Shown here: in pieces, positions 32,405 to 43,972 of the stretch
Layout of the letters: each line of letters begins with the position of its first letter
Numbering within the stretch: position 1 is the first letter of the stretch
From: Evernia prunastri
Lineage: Eukaryota > Ascomycota > Lecanoromycetes > Lecanorales > Parmeliaceae
Assembly (NCBI GenBank): GCA_003184365.1
Contig: NKYR01000040.1
Span: forward strand, 124,001 to 188,000
DNA: 64,000 nucleotides
Direction: 5' to 3'
The notes under the pieces: generated by a model
Told to the model about the DNA's origin: nothing
Database searches by the model: none
The model's input: the letters and a program-made list of their open reading frames with translations, nothing else
Translations under genes and position numbers: made by a program

Positions 32405-33313
32405 GTCGGATGTTCAAGTAAGATGAGAACATCAGAGGGATGTGGAAAGTTTTCCGTCTGCGTTCGCCATCAAAGTGCTTTAAAAAAGAGTCCGTTCGTC
32501 GGGAGACAGTCTATGTTGTATAAGCGCAAATGATGAAACTAGCGAACCAAGGCATCAAGCAAGCGCTTATATTAATATTATCGCAGTCGACATCGAGCGC
32601 AAGCAGTCGCTAACAAAACTGGAAGTGCGATCCGCGGTGAGACAAGGACTGCGCCATGTACGATGCCCAATGGGCTTTCAGTCGCCGAGAGCAAGCGAAA
32701 CCGAGTACGGAGGTCTTGCATCAAAATTGTTACCTAAGTAACGCGCTTAGATTTCTTCCGCATTGTGTCTGGATCCAGCGGAAATAAGGGCTATTACAGC
32801 CATTCGGCCCGATAGGAGTCTCTGTGTTGTAATCCATAGGCCTTTTACTACAGATTCCTCTCCCGAAAGCAGCGTTGTGGCTCTCCCAGCGCTTTCCAGA
32901 ACTCGTGTGCAGACATCGCTATATGCCTGGGTTCTTGCCAAGGCTGGTCTTGAGACCGACAATTCTAGATGACACGGTATGATTGTGCTGGCTTCAAAGC
33001 ATGTCAGCCTGATGCGTTGCTTTCTGTATGTATCTAGGATGGGATTCAATCTCGACAAGCATGAAAACGAGAGACTTAAAGGGTAAAAGCAGTTTGGTCG
33101 TTGTATTTCATTACATACAAGACTAAGTTGAATGCTTGAGTCATGGAACATTGTTGCAAAGCATGCAAGGTTTTGGAGTTCACGGGATGCGATAGAGTGA
33201 CCGTCTGACTTTGGCAGCCCTCTTGTGGGGCCCAATGTACTCGCAAAGAGAACCTGAAGTGCGTTTTCCCGAAAGCAACCAAACTCGTTCTATCTGAATC
33301 CTCTCCGTTCTGC
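32405..33313. other. Intergenic, no supported gene
   Basis: Promoter of the secreted-protein gene on the left and 3' flank of the LPxELR gene on the right. The minus frame at 32747-33235 has no recognisable features. Confidence 0.4.
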
Positions 33314-34734
33314 TTAAGTGCCTGTGGCTGGGCTGGTGAGCATTTGCGACTTCAAGTACGACAGCAGCTCTTGTTTGGGAGCGCTGACTCCCGTTGTTAG
33401 CCGGTCCTGGTCTTCGGGACCCAACTCGGCCCGTTCCTCGATACTATCGTGATCATGTACCTCGTTATAGTATGTCAAACTCCAAAGGTCTTTGATCTGT
33501 GTCATATCTTGCACCCAGGAGAGGTTCTGAAAGTCCTTGGGTGGCTCACACTCATAGAATTCCCAGGGCGATCCAGTGCTTCTGTTGGTAAGACTTGCCA
33601 TTTCGGTAATATTTATGTGGAAAGCCAACTCACGAAGACGAACGTTTTGGGCGATGTAAGAGCACGCAGGGCCCCAGTGCTGTTTATTGTCTCTGGGGTT
33701 TGCATCTGCCCGGCCATCTGGATTACCGCCTGTGATACGATTGCCCAGGAAATCATGCACGTGCATGGTGATGCAAGATATATTCTGGCGAGCATTGTGG
33801 GAGATAGACCGAAAGAAGGGAGCAACAGCGAAGACCTCGTCCTCAAAGTCGAACTCGTGTAGCTGGTAGAGGATAGCCTCGGCTTCTTCGTGAATAGTGC
33901 GGCTGGTGCGGAGGATTGCCACGCTGATACCCATGCCCTGCCCTATGCTTCCGCTTCGGAACCTGAGAATGGGGTTTTCCCAATCTGGGTATTTCTTGGG
34001 TACCCACCACTCAGAACCTCGAATTTCCCGGTGCTTTTTGATAAGCCGCATGTTGACCATGATCCTTCTGCAGTCACCTGCGAGGGTATAGCCATATACC
34101 TCTTGGCGTAGTTCCAGGGGTAGTCGAGCAAACGGGAAGGGCCTGGTGTCTAGATCAGATCGCCGGCGGGCGTAGAGGAGCTCTAGTCCCTTGCGAGCGA
34201 TGTATAGCTCGTTGAACTGGCAAAATCAGTATGGGCACAACGCCAACGATTCTGCTAGTGGGCATTTCAGTGTTCACTGACCCTCACACCCCAACTTTTG
34301 TTGAGCGACGCCTTGACCGTCTCCGTCTGGAATCGGATTTCAGTGTCAACTGGTAGTCCATGCCGTTCTTGGAGCTGCTGATGAATGCGAAGCACCAAGG
34401 TGTTAACCGGCGTCAATTCTTCCTTCGAGTACTGTCTATCCACAGCCAGCATTCCAAGCATCTCTTCTACCTCATGGTCAGCTCTAGCTTCGGCAGCGAG
34501 GAGCAAGATGACCGAAGTATCGTTGGGCGGGAGTAGAGCCGAGCTCGGAGGCATGTTGTAAGTTGATTCAGAGTGAGGCGCTTTGGCCAGACTTGAAGTC
34601 AAGGTGACATTTGGTTCTGTTGGAGGCATTACTTCTAGGCTTGAGTGCGCGTTGACAGTTGCCTCGGCCTTAGGTAGTGGTGCTACCGGACTGCGTGACA
34701 CGTCGACCGCCTTCTCAGCAGGTGAAGCAGTCAT
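33314..34734 (-). CDS. LPxELR-type (DUF7730/2EXR-like) fungal protein, two exons, 451 aa
   Basis: Exon 1 is 34734-34282 and exon 2 is 34216-33314, with a 65-nt GT-AG intron in phase 0 (1356 nt). Exon 1 is a Ser/Pro/Thr-rich tail ending in a helical segment (RIHQQLQERHGLPVDTE). Exon 2 has the family module FPFARLPLELRQEVYGYTL, TSRTIHEEAEAILYQLHEFD, HNARQNISCITMHVHDF, WGPACSYIAQNV and LSYLKSQML at the end. It is an intact paralogue of the stop-broken gene at 12063-13246. The modules align in the same order, including the intron near the start of the LPxELR exon. The function of this lineage-expanded family is unknown; the N-terminal helix recalls an F-box. Confidence 0.8.
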
Positions 34735-35743
34735 GGTGGAGGAGATCAAGAATGAACACTTGTGACCCGAGTATGTACACCTGAATCCGCTTTCTCGACT
34801 GTAGGTAAGAGAGTTGATGTATGGACAGAGATGGAGATGCTCACGAAGTTGATGGAGTGCAAACTTCGGACGCGGATGACCCTTTAACACTTTTATTCTC
34901 GACTAGCTTCATGAAGACTAGCCAATTCCGTCGCCACTGCTCATCAAGAATTGATCTTTCCATAACATGCTAAGGTAATTATTAGCTTCACCAGTGGATG
35001 TAGAGAAAATAATCTGCAGGGTTCAGATGGTCAGCAAGATACATTCGCATCGAAGCCAGATCCACTGTGTATCTACGTACCTAGACACAGTAATTTCGTC
35101 ACCCATGAAGAAGTTCCGTACTCTTCTTGAAGCACATGAAACTAAGGTTTAAATGGCCATCTGGCGACTCATAGTTCTGGTGTACCTAATAGCCATCCAT
35201 CTCCTGCCGTCCATTTACTTCTCATCCTCAGACTTTCATTCGGGTCGACTCTCCAGCCAGGGTAGATACCCGATCTGGCACAACGGATATCGACCTTCTC
35301 GGGTCGAGCTATTAGTCAATGCTCATTGAATGCGTCAGCATGGAGCAAAATGACTGAAGGTTCACTGAGCGTAGGGGTATTGTGGAGAAAGACATGATGA
35401 CTGCCGACAGCAAGCCCATCTCCTAGCCGGACGACTGTACACTATCAATTGACTAACATCTCAAGCCCAAGAGCAACGAAGCCGTCCCAAAGAGGAAGTA
35501 CGGCAGAGACCCTGCTATTGCTCTTGCAATTATCCCCGAGCTCCAGTTATTATTAAAACTCGTGGGACTGGACAGGAACCCGCCGAACAGTCTAAGTCTG
35601 TACATTTAGATCTGTTGTTCTGGCTATGGATATGAGAGATGATGCTGCTCAATGAAGTCGAAAGAGTACAAATTGCTTAATGCGAATGATGGACTGATTC
35701 ATTATATCTTGCAATAGAAATTGCGACGTGTGGAGATTCACCG
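34735..35743. other. Intergenic, no supported gene
   Basis: No open frame of note. It separates the LPxELR gene promoter from the 3' end of the Kelch gene. Confidence 0.45.
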
Positions 35744-37593
35744 CTAAAATCCTCGTCGTCCGCTCAAGCTTGTGTCAGACACATACCCAGGTGGACTAGG
35801 ATTTCCAACGACCTCCTGCACCCACTGATGTCCTTCCAACTCCTCGATACCCAGATCTTCGGGCGTGGGAGGCAGCGGCTTCTCCGATACCACCGCCGCG
35901 CCCAGCTCGAAGACTTTGCCCTCTTTACCGTCGCTCAGCTCGAATCGCGTTATTTGGCTGCTCATTTCCGCCGCTATATGCCGCTTATATTTCTGCCGGC
36001 GCCGCATAAAGATCGCTAGACTGAGTGCTAAGCCGAGGAGGAGTCCGAAAACACAAGAGCCGATTATGCCTGCTATCGAAGCGACACTGAGCGGCTTCTT
36101 GTGTTTGAGCGCTGCCACAGGCTTTTCGGTGGTACTGGTTTCTGTGGTCTCGACGTTCTGATTTCCGGTCAGAAGCACTCCTAGAGCTTTCTGAGAAAAA
36201 CCGCCTTCTGGAGCCATGGCGCTCGCACCACCGGCCGCGGTGCCACCTATGACCGCTGAGATGTTCGGGTGTATCTGGTATGGCGTTGCAGCTGCAACAG
36301 GGTCGTAGTTGGTAGACCATGAGTGGTTGTTTAAAGAGAAGATACCTAAACCCTGCGAGAACATCGATGTCGTGTCACAGCCTGAAGCATCCCATGTGGG
36401 CTGAGGATAGTTGTAGTTTGGCGTGATACCTCCCACGACAAGCATTGTGTTGTTTCCAACGAGTGAGCAATGATGCCGGGACCGCTCGCTACTGTCTTGA
36501 TTGACTCGGATCCATCGGAAAGATGGGATTGATAAAACGTACACACCGCCATCCGATCCTCCGAAGGTGTTTCCCCAGCCGCCGAAGACGTAGATTGAGT
36601 GACTACTTTCGTCAGGAGCGCTCACTACGACAGAACATCCACTATACCGCCAACGTGGAATGTCACCAGTGGTGTTCTGCTGGTACCACGCTTGGCCGCC
36701 GATGTCATACACGGAAACACCGCTAAGGTTCCATTGCACAGAGGGATCGTACTCATCTGTCACATTCATTGGCTGTCCAGGCACGTTGGAGATTCCACCA
36801 AAAGCGACAAGCACTCCGTGCGATCCAATCGTTTCAATGAGAGCTATGAATCCGGCGGCAGCAGTACCGTGCTCGTTGAGCCCAGATGTGGAATAGTTCT
36901 GGAAATTCAAGGAACCTTCTTCGAACACCAGAAGGCCTTGATCCATGTATGGTGTGGCACCGGGAAGAGTCCAGAAGTAGGGATCGCTCGCGGGTTCTTT
37001 GACACCACCCAAGTAGTATGCTACGGGGCTAGACGAACTTTGGGTAGTCATCCCACTGACTGAACGGTTGACAGGAATGCCGCCAAGAGCTGCCATGCTC
37101 CACTGGCCGCGGCTTAGATCATACTGCCATACGCCGTCCGGAGGTAGCACGGTTGGCGCACCGATATCGGGATACGCGACGCTGATACCACCACCATAGA
37201 GATAGAGGCTCGAGTTGTCGGCAAAGATACTTCCATCATTCATAGTTGGTGGGCTTGAATCCTGATTGGTACCATTCTTGGAGATGTGGCCCCATATGGA
37301 TATGTTTTTGTTACTGAAGGGCTCAGAGAGGTCGATTGTATCTACGGTGCTTGGTATAAGCGTAGAAATGTTGCCATTTACTAGCTGAAAGATGTCAGCC
37401 ATTCAAAAAAGTACTTGGAATGCATAGGAGTCAGGACCGTTCGCAACTCCCCGCCGTCAACATACAACGTGTTATTAGCCACGATGATGGAGTGGAATAT
37501 CCGATTGCAGAATGTCGAGACATTCTGACTGGCAGATAAGCTTGCTAACAGAAGGAATATGGCTAGTAAGCAGCTGGATGAACGCTCACACAT
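35744..37593 (-). CDS. Kelch-repeat membrane protein with signal peptide, two exons, 598 aa
   Basis: Exon 1 is 37593-37438 and exon 2 is 37384-35744, with a 53-nt intron (donor GTCCTG) in phase 0. An in-frame ATG at 37626 is an alternative start. The N-terminal CLLAIFLLLASLSAS is a signal peptide. The extracellular part carries Kelch-type blades with the double-Gly motif: SSLYLYGGG, VAYYLGGV, VLVAFGGI, SIYVFGGWG and TMLVVGGI, each followed by aromatic segments such as VWQYDL. A single transmembrane helix (SIAGIIGSCVFGLLLGLALS, about residues 485-511) is followed by MRRRQKYKR and an 80-residue cytosolic tail. The tail has a proline motif (EKPLPPTPEDLG). The design is a type I surface protein. 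Ligand unknown. Confidence 0.88.
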
Positions 37594-37626
37594 GGCCAAG
37601 TTGTTGTGGACCAGCGCTGTGCACAT

Positions 37627-39174
37627 GGAATCTTAGATTTCGTTGAATATAACATTGGACAGGTAGACAACGAGATCTTTCGGCTCCGAGTGGCATGGCG
37701 TTTGGCTATATCATTCACCAGCAGAGGAGAAGGGGGGGGAAGGGAGGGTGGCAGTTGAAGTGGTGTCGCATTTCCAGTTAAAAAGATGGTGAAACCTCTA
37801 GCAAGTTGAGAATAAAGGCCCTTTGAATGAGAGATGATTGGACCGCATGTGAACACTTTCGATAGACTCTTCTGAAGATAACGACAACGAAGAACGCCGC
37901 AGGGTGTCCCGCGCATTTGAAACGAGAATTGAATAGAAGGTAGCACGCGATTGGTGAAACATGCTAGCTTTGTGGATTTGTAGGCCTGTATGGGCAAGGC
38001 CGTTGCCGCATCTTCCCGTTCTAGGGGCAATCGACCCGGAACCAAGATCCTAGCTCAGGTTGAGAACTCTCTCGTTTTCAAATACGGGCCTCGAGGAGTT
38101 GCAGTGATTAGTACTTTATTGTAGGCTGTTCAAGCCCTTCTAAGGAAATCAAGAAAGATAAAAAAAAAACGCGCAGACCATTGCTTTGATATTGACTCCC
38201 TAGCCGAGTTCTCGGCTACACCTGCTGAAAAAAATCCAAAAGGCGGCCCGAATATTCGAGCATGCAAAGAGCAACTGTGAGAAGCTGAATGCTGAGATGT
38301 CGACACTGACCTTTGAGTCATCGCCATACATGATGGCTTCTGTGTCTTTCTGATACGATGGCGGTGATACAGTAGTCCAGACGAAGAGTAGAGACCAGCA
38401 GCGTACGAAGAAAGCTTCCCCAACTTTCAGGAGGATTCTTGTGGTCCATGATAGGATTCTCGTGCTCTAGGTAGACACAATCAAAGATGCGAGGGCGCCG
38501 GAAGGTCTGGAGGTCGAACCAGCCTAGCAAGCTGTGTCTGCTGTGCGCGCAGCCACGGTAGACAGGGAGTTGGTGGAGATCAGCATCGAGATTGCGATCG
38601 CGAGAGGGCATGTCATACTCAGTGGATAGAGGTGGAAGACAGTAAGTGAGACTCGAGATACATTTACTATGTTTTCAAAATAGTCAATGGTATAGTGTCG
38701 CCACTCTAAAGCTTCTTCACATGTTTTCCACCCCGGGGAGAAATACGAACTCCAGCCTCCAGTAACTCCATACCGCTTTATGGCACGACGAGCACATACG
38801 ACGGCTGAGGATAAGTAAATTATTCCTTAACCGAGGCCACCCGAGCATGCACGAAATGGAGGTTCCCACTCCACTTTTATGTTTTAGACGCAGCACGGAG
38901 CCAAGATCTCATCGGGTCTCGGCTTGTTCGCGCCTCCAGAAAATGGGAACTATGAATGCGGCCTTATTGCAGTCCCCGGGAACTAGCAGTCACAAGAGCT
39001 TGATTCGAAGCGCCCATCAAGCGCAAATCAATTGGTCACCAGCCTTAACATTCGGAAGCTGCCTCAGCACCCCCGCTAAATATGCGGTGATTATGATAAC
39101 TGAATTCTATACTCACGTGCTCGCGAAAGCAAGATGTCTATGCAACAATGCTAACTCTAAAGAAATAGAAGGCG
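37627..39174. other. Intergenic, one doubtful minus ORF
   Basis: The minus frame 38318-38611 (MPSRDRNLDADLHQLPVYRG...) begins with an ATG and has mixed-charge, protein-like sequence, but no domain and no clear splice partner. The plus frame 38847-39380 is antisense to the next gene. I do not call a gene here. Confidence 0.35.
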
Positions 39175-41081
39175 CTAACTCCGCTTCAGCTGTATGTCAT
39201 TCTGCGTCACGAGCGGGCCCAGATAGCTATATGGCACACAATAAATCGGCTCGTCCATCACGCTGTACGCCGAATGCGAATTGCAGTCCCCGAAGAAGGT
39301 GTTCTGCCTCGGCGCCTCTAGGAACTCGCATCCGGTACTGGTGCGATGCAGAGGGTTGTCGCAACTCATGTCCCAGGTAAGGATCCTTAGCTGCGACAGA
39401 CAGCCCGTGTTGACGCCCGCAGAGTTGACCGTCACGTTGACGGGCTGCCCGTAGTTTCCGTTGGCGTTGCAAGCGTAAGCGCCGTCGAAGAGGAGCTCGC
39501 CGGTCGTGTAGTTGGAGAAGAGCGTCGTGAGCACGTCTCCGTAGTTGCGATTCATGTGGCTGAAGTCGTCGAGACCGAAAGCGGAGTTGTAGCGTCCGCT
39601 GAACCACCATGCGTCGCAGACGTTTTGCTCGTTGTAGCCTTGACAGGTTGAGAAATCGTAAGCGGAGTTCGTTTTGGTGCCGTTGAAGGAGAGGGATTGA
39701 GGATTGCTGTCGAGACCGATGACGCCGTAGACGTTGTTGCCGGTTAGGACTTGCGATATTATGTAGGTGTTGAAGGCGTAGAGGAGGTAATTCGTTTGGT
39801 CCGGGAGAGTTGGCGCCGAAGCCGAGAAATTCCCTTGACTGGCGAACGCTAGGAACTAGTCGGTCGAATCAGCTACTGGCTGCGTGCGCAGTGGGGATGA
39901 TTCCTACCATGGATGTGTTCTGCATGACGTCAACGAGCGTCTTGTTCAAATTGTTTTGTACGGTTTGGATGATGTTGCCCATCTCAGTAGATAGATCAGC
40001 CATCTGTATCACTTGCGATGATATTGAGTCGATAGGGAAAATCCATCTCCCAATTTGTGGTACGGCAAAGAGAGCATTTTCGAAAACTACGCATCAGTCG
40101 GCGTCAGTATTGCTTGGTCAAGGCTCGGAAGCTGAATCAATGAGACGGGCTTCGGGATTAGGAGCAAGGAAGTCCTTGTGTTTCACGACTTATAGCTCAA
40201 GATCTGCTGCAAAACCTCGATGGATGTTTTCAAAATGTACGTACCCTGTGCAAAGGCAGTCCATCCTTCGGTGAAGCCTTCAACTTCATCCACAAGATAG
40301 CCGGCACCAGGTACGAGCGCAAAGATACCCGTTAAAGTGATAAGCACATCGTCTAGCACAGTATTCGTACTGTCGAGAGGGTCTAGCAGCTGAACGATCT
40401 CTCCAACGTTGTCAGAGGCTATGCTAGCTGCATCTCCGACCGCTGTCCACCATGAGAGGAAGAATTGGTTAACCGCTGAGACTCGTATCGGTAAGCCTTT
40501 CGAAGCTCGAGCTTGAGACGTGGGGAAAGTTACTTACCATAGATATTGTACGCAACATAGAACACCTCTGGCTCTTTCAGAACATTGTCACCTTGAGGAG
40601 ATGTACAGGTATCAATTCTGATTCCTGTGCAGTCCAGCCCAGGGAAACCTTCTTTCCTCAAGAAGCAAGACGCGAACGCTTCGCCTGTGTAGCAAGCATT
40701 TATCTCCACCCAATCTTGCACCCACTGGGTGAGTCTGAGTTCTCCCCAACATTTGTTATCTCGGCCTGTGCTCACATCCGTACAGTTGACTTCATCAGAT
40801 ATTGGCGTCGCGGCAACATTTGTTATTACCCCAGGATCCGGGTCTGTGCCATTGCCTACACCTGCAGTGCTGGTGACGTTTTGCGTTTGCTGTCCTGGGG
40901 TAAAAATACCGTTAATGCTGCTCTGCTCTTGAGTGGTCGCGGGCTGTCTTTTCCGTTGAGGTGATGTATCTTTGAAAGAGAGGTCAGTAGACGACCCCGG
41001 GAGCCCAACAAGTGCAGCTATAGCGAAGACGTATAAAGCGAAGTAGCAGACCGTAAGAATTGACAGACTGTGTTGGAGCAT
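39175..41081 (-). CDS. Secreted or membrane-associated glycoprotein (DUF7872-like), four exons, 544 aa
   Basis: Exons 41081-40538, 40475-40245, 40086-39908 and 39855-39175. The introns are 62, 158 and 52 nt with GT-AG borders, frame kept throughout (1635 nt). The N terminus is a signal or anchor (LTVCYFALYVFAIAALVGL). Features in order: Cys-rich ectodomain (CWGELRLTQWVQDWVEINAC, CFLRKEGFPGLDC), VFYVAYNIYAVNQFFLSWWT, an amphipathic/hydrophobic stretch (TLTGIFALVPGAGYLVDEV), QTVQNNLNKTL, and a C-terminal Cys- and Asn-rich part (FSTCQGYNEQNVCDAWWF, LLFDGAYACNANG). About ten Asn-x-Ser/Thr sites suggest glycosylation. The layout resembles fungal DUF7872 proteins, but I assign that family only tentatively. 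No catalytic motif recognised. Confidence 0.8.
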
Positions 41082-42154
41082 GGCAAGAGCGGCCTGAAGA
41101 GTAGGATGAGCCGGCGCGGACTTCTTTTACCTGGGACCCATGCGAGAATATAAAGCTTTGAAACAGCGGTGAAATTACATATGACGCATCATAGGGGTAG
41201 CAACGGAGAAGTGGAAATGTGACACACTCGATGTGGATCACGATATCTCGAATTACTCCTTTTGATAGGCACTTGAGCGCTGATTCTGCAGGTGTTTGCC
41301 ACACGAAGATATCGTGAACATGCTCTCATTCGTCTGCATATGCCCGTATTCATTCGTTATCGAATTTTCGCGTATCGGTGATCGGTTGGGTCGGCCGAAG
41401 GAGTCGTGTCCGGCACGATACCTATTGCTTTTTGAGTAACATGCAGATAAGCTTATGTGGTGGTAGTCATGAGGATCCACCTTCGTGAGCTGGGCCAAGC
41501 ATCCATCGTCTTTTAAAACAGCATACAAAGATTTGTGGGCTCTATTGTTTCGTGTATTGGCGCGTCAATACATATGTATGCGAGAAGCGGCTGATCAACG
41601 ATGCATGATACTTTTGAAGCGCGGTATATGCGTGGGGGTCTTGAGAATCAATCATTCAACGGTCCTGCCCGCGTGTAATCACACGTCTTATCTCTCTCTC
41701 GGCTTAATACTTGTGGCGTAAACAAAGTACCTTGGATTGGAACAAAATTGCGCAAGCCAACGCCGGAAGAGTTCGGCAGGACTCGGGAAAAAGGCTATCT
41801 TTAGAGGTCAATCCCCCATATTTATGCTCCGACAAGCGCGATAACCCCCACTCCATTACTTTGATTCAAGACTCAGTAGAGATTATGACAGTCTCATGTT
41901 CATCTTTCTTGTCTCGGAAATATGCAGGAATCTCGATGTGAGATGACTCTAGGACACGGCGACGCCAGCTTTGTGTTAGCCTAGAGTTGAACGGCAAGAA
42001 GAAGCGCTCAAGTGATGCAAAGTTCTGCCATCAGCTCGTGAACCCAACAGAATAGAAAGAAGCACAAAATGAAATTAATAGGTAAAAATGGGCAATGCAG
42101 GTGCAACCTGACAGATAAAATGGTGACAAGCCGACCAACTCCGCTGGTTGAGAT
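41082..42154. other. Intergenic, no supported gene
   Basis: Promoter of the glycoprotein gene at the left. Short frames on both strands without support (for example minus 41253-41528 and plus 41485-41721). Confidence 0.4.
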
Positions 42155-42296
42155 TCAATGTTCCATCTCGACCGAGAGTTCCTTGTCATCGCGTGCGCGC
42201 GCTAGTGCAAGTGTTGCAACCTGAAGTACTGTAAGGCCCATCAATAGGCAAAGAACTGCAAAGGTGTAAAATTTGTAGACTCTCTGTGGGTTGGCG
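42155..42296 (-). CDS. Orphan 3' exon encoding a C-terminal membrane span
   Basis: A frame following a good acceptor (CTTTGCAG at 42304-42297) reads NPQRVYKFYTFAVLCLLMGL then TVLQVATLALARARDDKELS and stops at 42155. That is one hydrophobic helix followed by a charged tail. It is protein-like, but I could not find the upstream exon. The GNAT gene that starts just upstream has no donor in the right phase. It may be the end of a gene whose 5' part is lost or overlaps. Confidence 0.3.
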
Positions 42297-42371
42297 CTGC
42301 AAAGCCCTCTCGATCACGAAGATGAAAGCTTCCGTAATTGCCTCCAAATATAAAGTATGCTTCGCCTTGCT

Positions 42372-42920
42372 TCAGAAACGACAAGCCATTCCGACACTGG
42401 AGGGCGTGAAGCCTGCCGTCTCCATAAAACCGAACTGCTTGTAGAGCTCATTCGCACGGCCATCCGCGAACAACAGAACAGTGCCACTCTCGGGTACATT
42501 TTCGTCCATCCAGTCTTTCAGCTCTTTCATAATCATTTTACCGAGACCCTTGCCCTGATGGGACGGGAGAACAGCAATGTCAACAACCTGGAAGAAACAG
42601 CCGCCATCGCCTATCATACGGCCCATGCCGACGAGAGTGTTGGGTGAGGAGGATTCCGCGATTTGGACGGCGAAGAGGGGGTTGGCAAGCCCAACAGTCG
42701 CAGCTCGTAGGGTCTTTGGGGTGAGACCAGTCAGGGCGCGGAGAGAAATGTAATCGTCAACGGTAGGAGTGGCATGGATGATGGTGTAGCCCTCCATTTG
42801 CTCGAAATATTTGGACGCAGCGTTTTGTGTAAGAGCGGAAGAGCTGACTCGACGTTGTGCAATCTTAGACGACTGTGTGTAGCTGGCAATTAGCATGGCA
42901 GGCCTTGGACTTTCTGGCAA
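42372..42920 (-). CDS. GNAT-family N-acetyltransferase, 182 aa or shorter
   Basis: Single frame from an ATG at 42920. A second ATG (MEGYTIIHATPTVDDY) about 42 residues in is the better start for a bare GNAT domain of about 140 aa. The acetyl-CoA binding motif A is clear: FFQVVDIAVLPSHQGKGLGK, with the pyrophosphate-binding Q-x-x-G-x-G, followed by MIMKELKDW. Motif B-like sequence ends in LLFADGRANELYKQFGFMET, the usual YxxxGF. It transfers an acetyl group from acetyl-CoA to an amine; the substrate cannot be inferred. Confidence 0.85.
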   Translation of the reverse strand: MPESPRPAMLIASYTQSSKIAQRRVSSSALTQNAASKYFEQMEGYTIIHATPTVDDYISLRALTGLTPKTLRAATVGLANPLFAVQIAESSSPNTLVGMGRMIGDGGCFFQVVDIAVLPSHQGKGLGKMIMKELKDWMDENVPESGTVLLFADGRANELYKQFGFMETAGFTPSSVGMACRF

Positions 42921-43420
42921 GCCTGCTCCTGCGCTTAAAATTTGTCCAAACTATCCATTGGTGAACGGTGACTCATTTTACTGGTGGGCTGCGCTTCAAG
43001 GAACGTCTAGATACATATGCCAAGACCTGTAGTGTAGGGCTGTCTTGGCACGCGCCTACCTCAGCTCCATATTTATGCTGCCACTTTCAGAAAGACACGA
43101 GGTCCTAGGTTGGGTGACCAATGACTCTACGCTCTAGTTGAGCGTTGTTTTACACAGTCTGATCTGACCTAGATAACAATATTGACCTGGGAGTAGGTTG
43201 CGAAAGGAGACGTTACGGCGCGCCTTCGTTTCTGGCTCCGTCCACAGCTCAGCTGGGTCATCGCTCTCACTATTTCACTCAAGGGATTACTCTTCTTCCT
43301 TTGATCAGAGGCGAACCTTTCCCGAAAAATTGTTCTTTTGTGATCTACTAACAGAGAGCGAGAAAACACACCGACTCAGAAAAAAGATTAGGATACTTTT
43401 GCTACTGGGACCCAATCAAC
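42921..43420. other. Intergenic, no supported gene
   Basis: Promoter side of the GNAT gene and 3' side of the next minus gene. No features seen. Confidence 0.4.
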
Positions 43421-43972
43421 TCAGAGAAAACCCGTTCGTCGCAACCTTTCAGACGGGCTAGCTGACGCTTCCTGCCGTACCGTGCCTCTGCCAAACAACT
43501 TGGGGAATGTACCGCGCTTCTTCCCACGTTGCTCTCCATGCCCACCCATTGTTTCAACGCCTTTCGCTTGCGGCCACTGCCACCTCTCAAGAGGTTGAGG
43601 GAAAATACCACCATCGTCGTCTCGACAGTTAGACCACATAGGAGGGGTGCTTAGACTAGAGATATCGACGTCTGCTCTGGGAATAACTGGTGACTTGGTG
43701 AACAAGTATCTCTGTAATGCAAGCTTATCGTCCCCTTTGGCCTGCGCGACAAGGATCAAAGCCTCTCGAGGCTCTATGTCTCGACCCGTGCCCAAATGGA
43801 GGTTCTTCATAAAGTTCAAAGCCTTCTGACACATCCACGGATCAAATGGATGGAAGTCATCGGGACTCTCTGCTAATGTTGGAGAGTTGTACTCCAAATA
43901 ACTTGACCCTGCTGATGCCTCCTGCATTTCCGTATCTGACTCGTCTGCTACTAGGCGCTCGATTCCTCTCAT
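43421..43972 (-). CDS. Hypothetical protein (main exon), 183 aa or more
   Basis: Open frame with protein-like sequence: acidic start (VADESDTEMQEASAGSSYLE), a possible helical domain (WMCQKALNFMKNLHLGTGRD, LILVAQAKGDDKLALQRYLF) and a basic, disordered C terminus. The frame extends upstream of the ATG through a charged segment (RDKERRERDRSFLQE) to an acceptor-like CTAG near 44020. A Ser/Thr-rich stretch (GGSTITESTADDSITSNDTE) at about 44180-44090 is a candidate first exon. The 5' end is therefore unresolved. No family recognised. Confidence 0.5.
   Translation of the reverse strand: MRGIERLVADESDTEMQEASAGSSYLEYNSPTLAESPDDFHPFDPWMCQKALNFMKNLHLGTGRDIEPREALILVAQAKGDDKLALQRYLFTKSPVIPRADVDISSLSTPPMWSNCRDDDGGIFPQPLERWQWPQAKGVETMGGHGEQRGKKRGTFPKLFGRGTVRQEASASPSERLRRTGFL

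Noticed and set aside
38847..39380. Plus ORF of 177 codons upstream of and across the glycoprotein 3' end
   Set aside because: Basic, Ser/Arg-rich antisense frame without motif; overlaps a well-supported minus gene.
42155..42920. Joining the orphan membrane exon to the GNAT gene
   Set aside because: No GT donor in the GNAT 3' end has the phase required by the acceptor at 42297.
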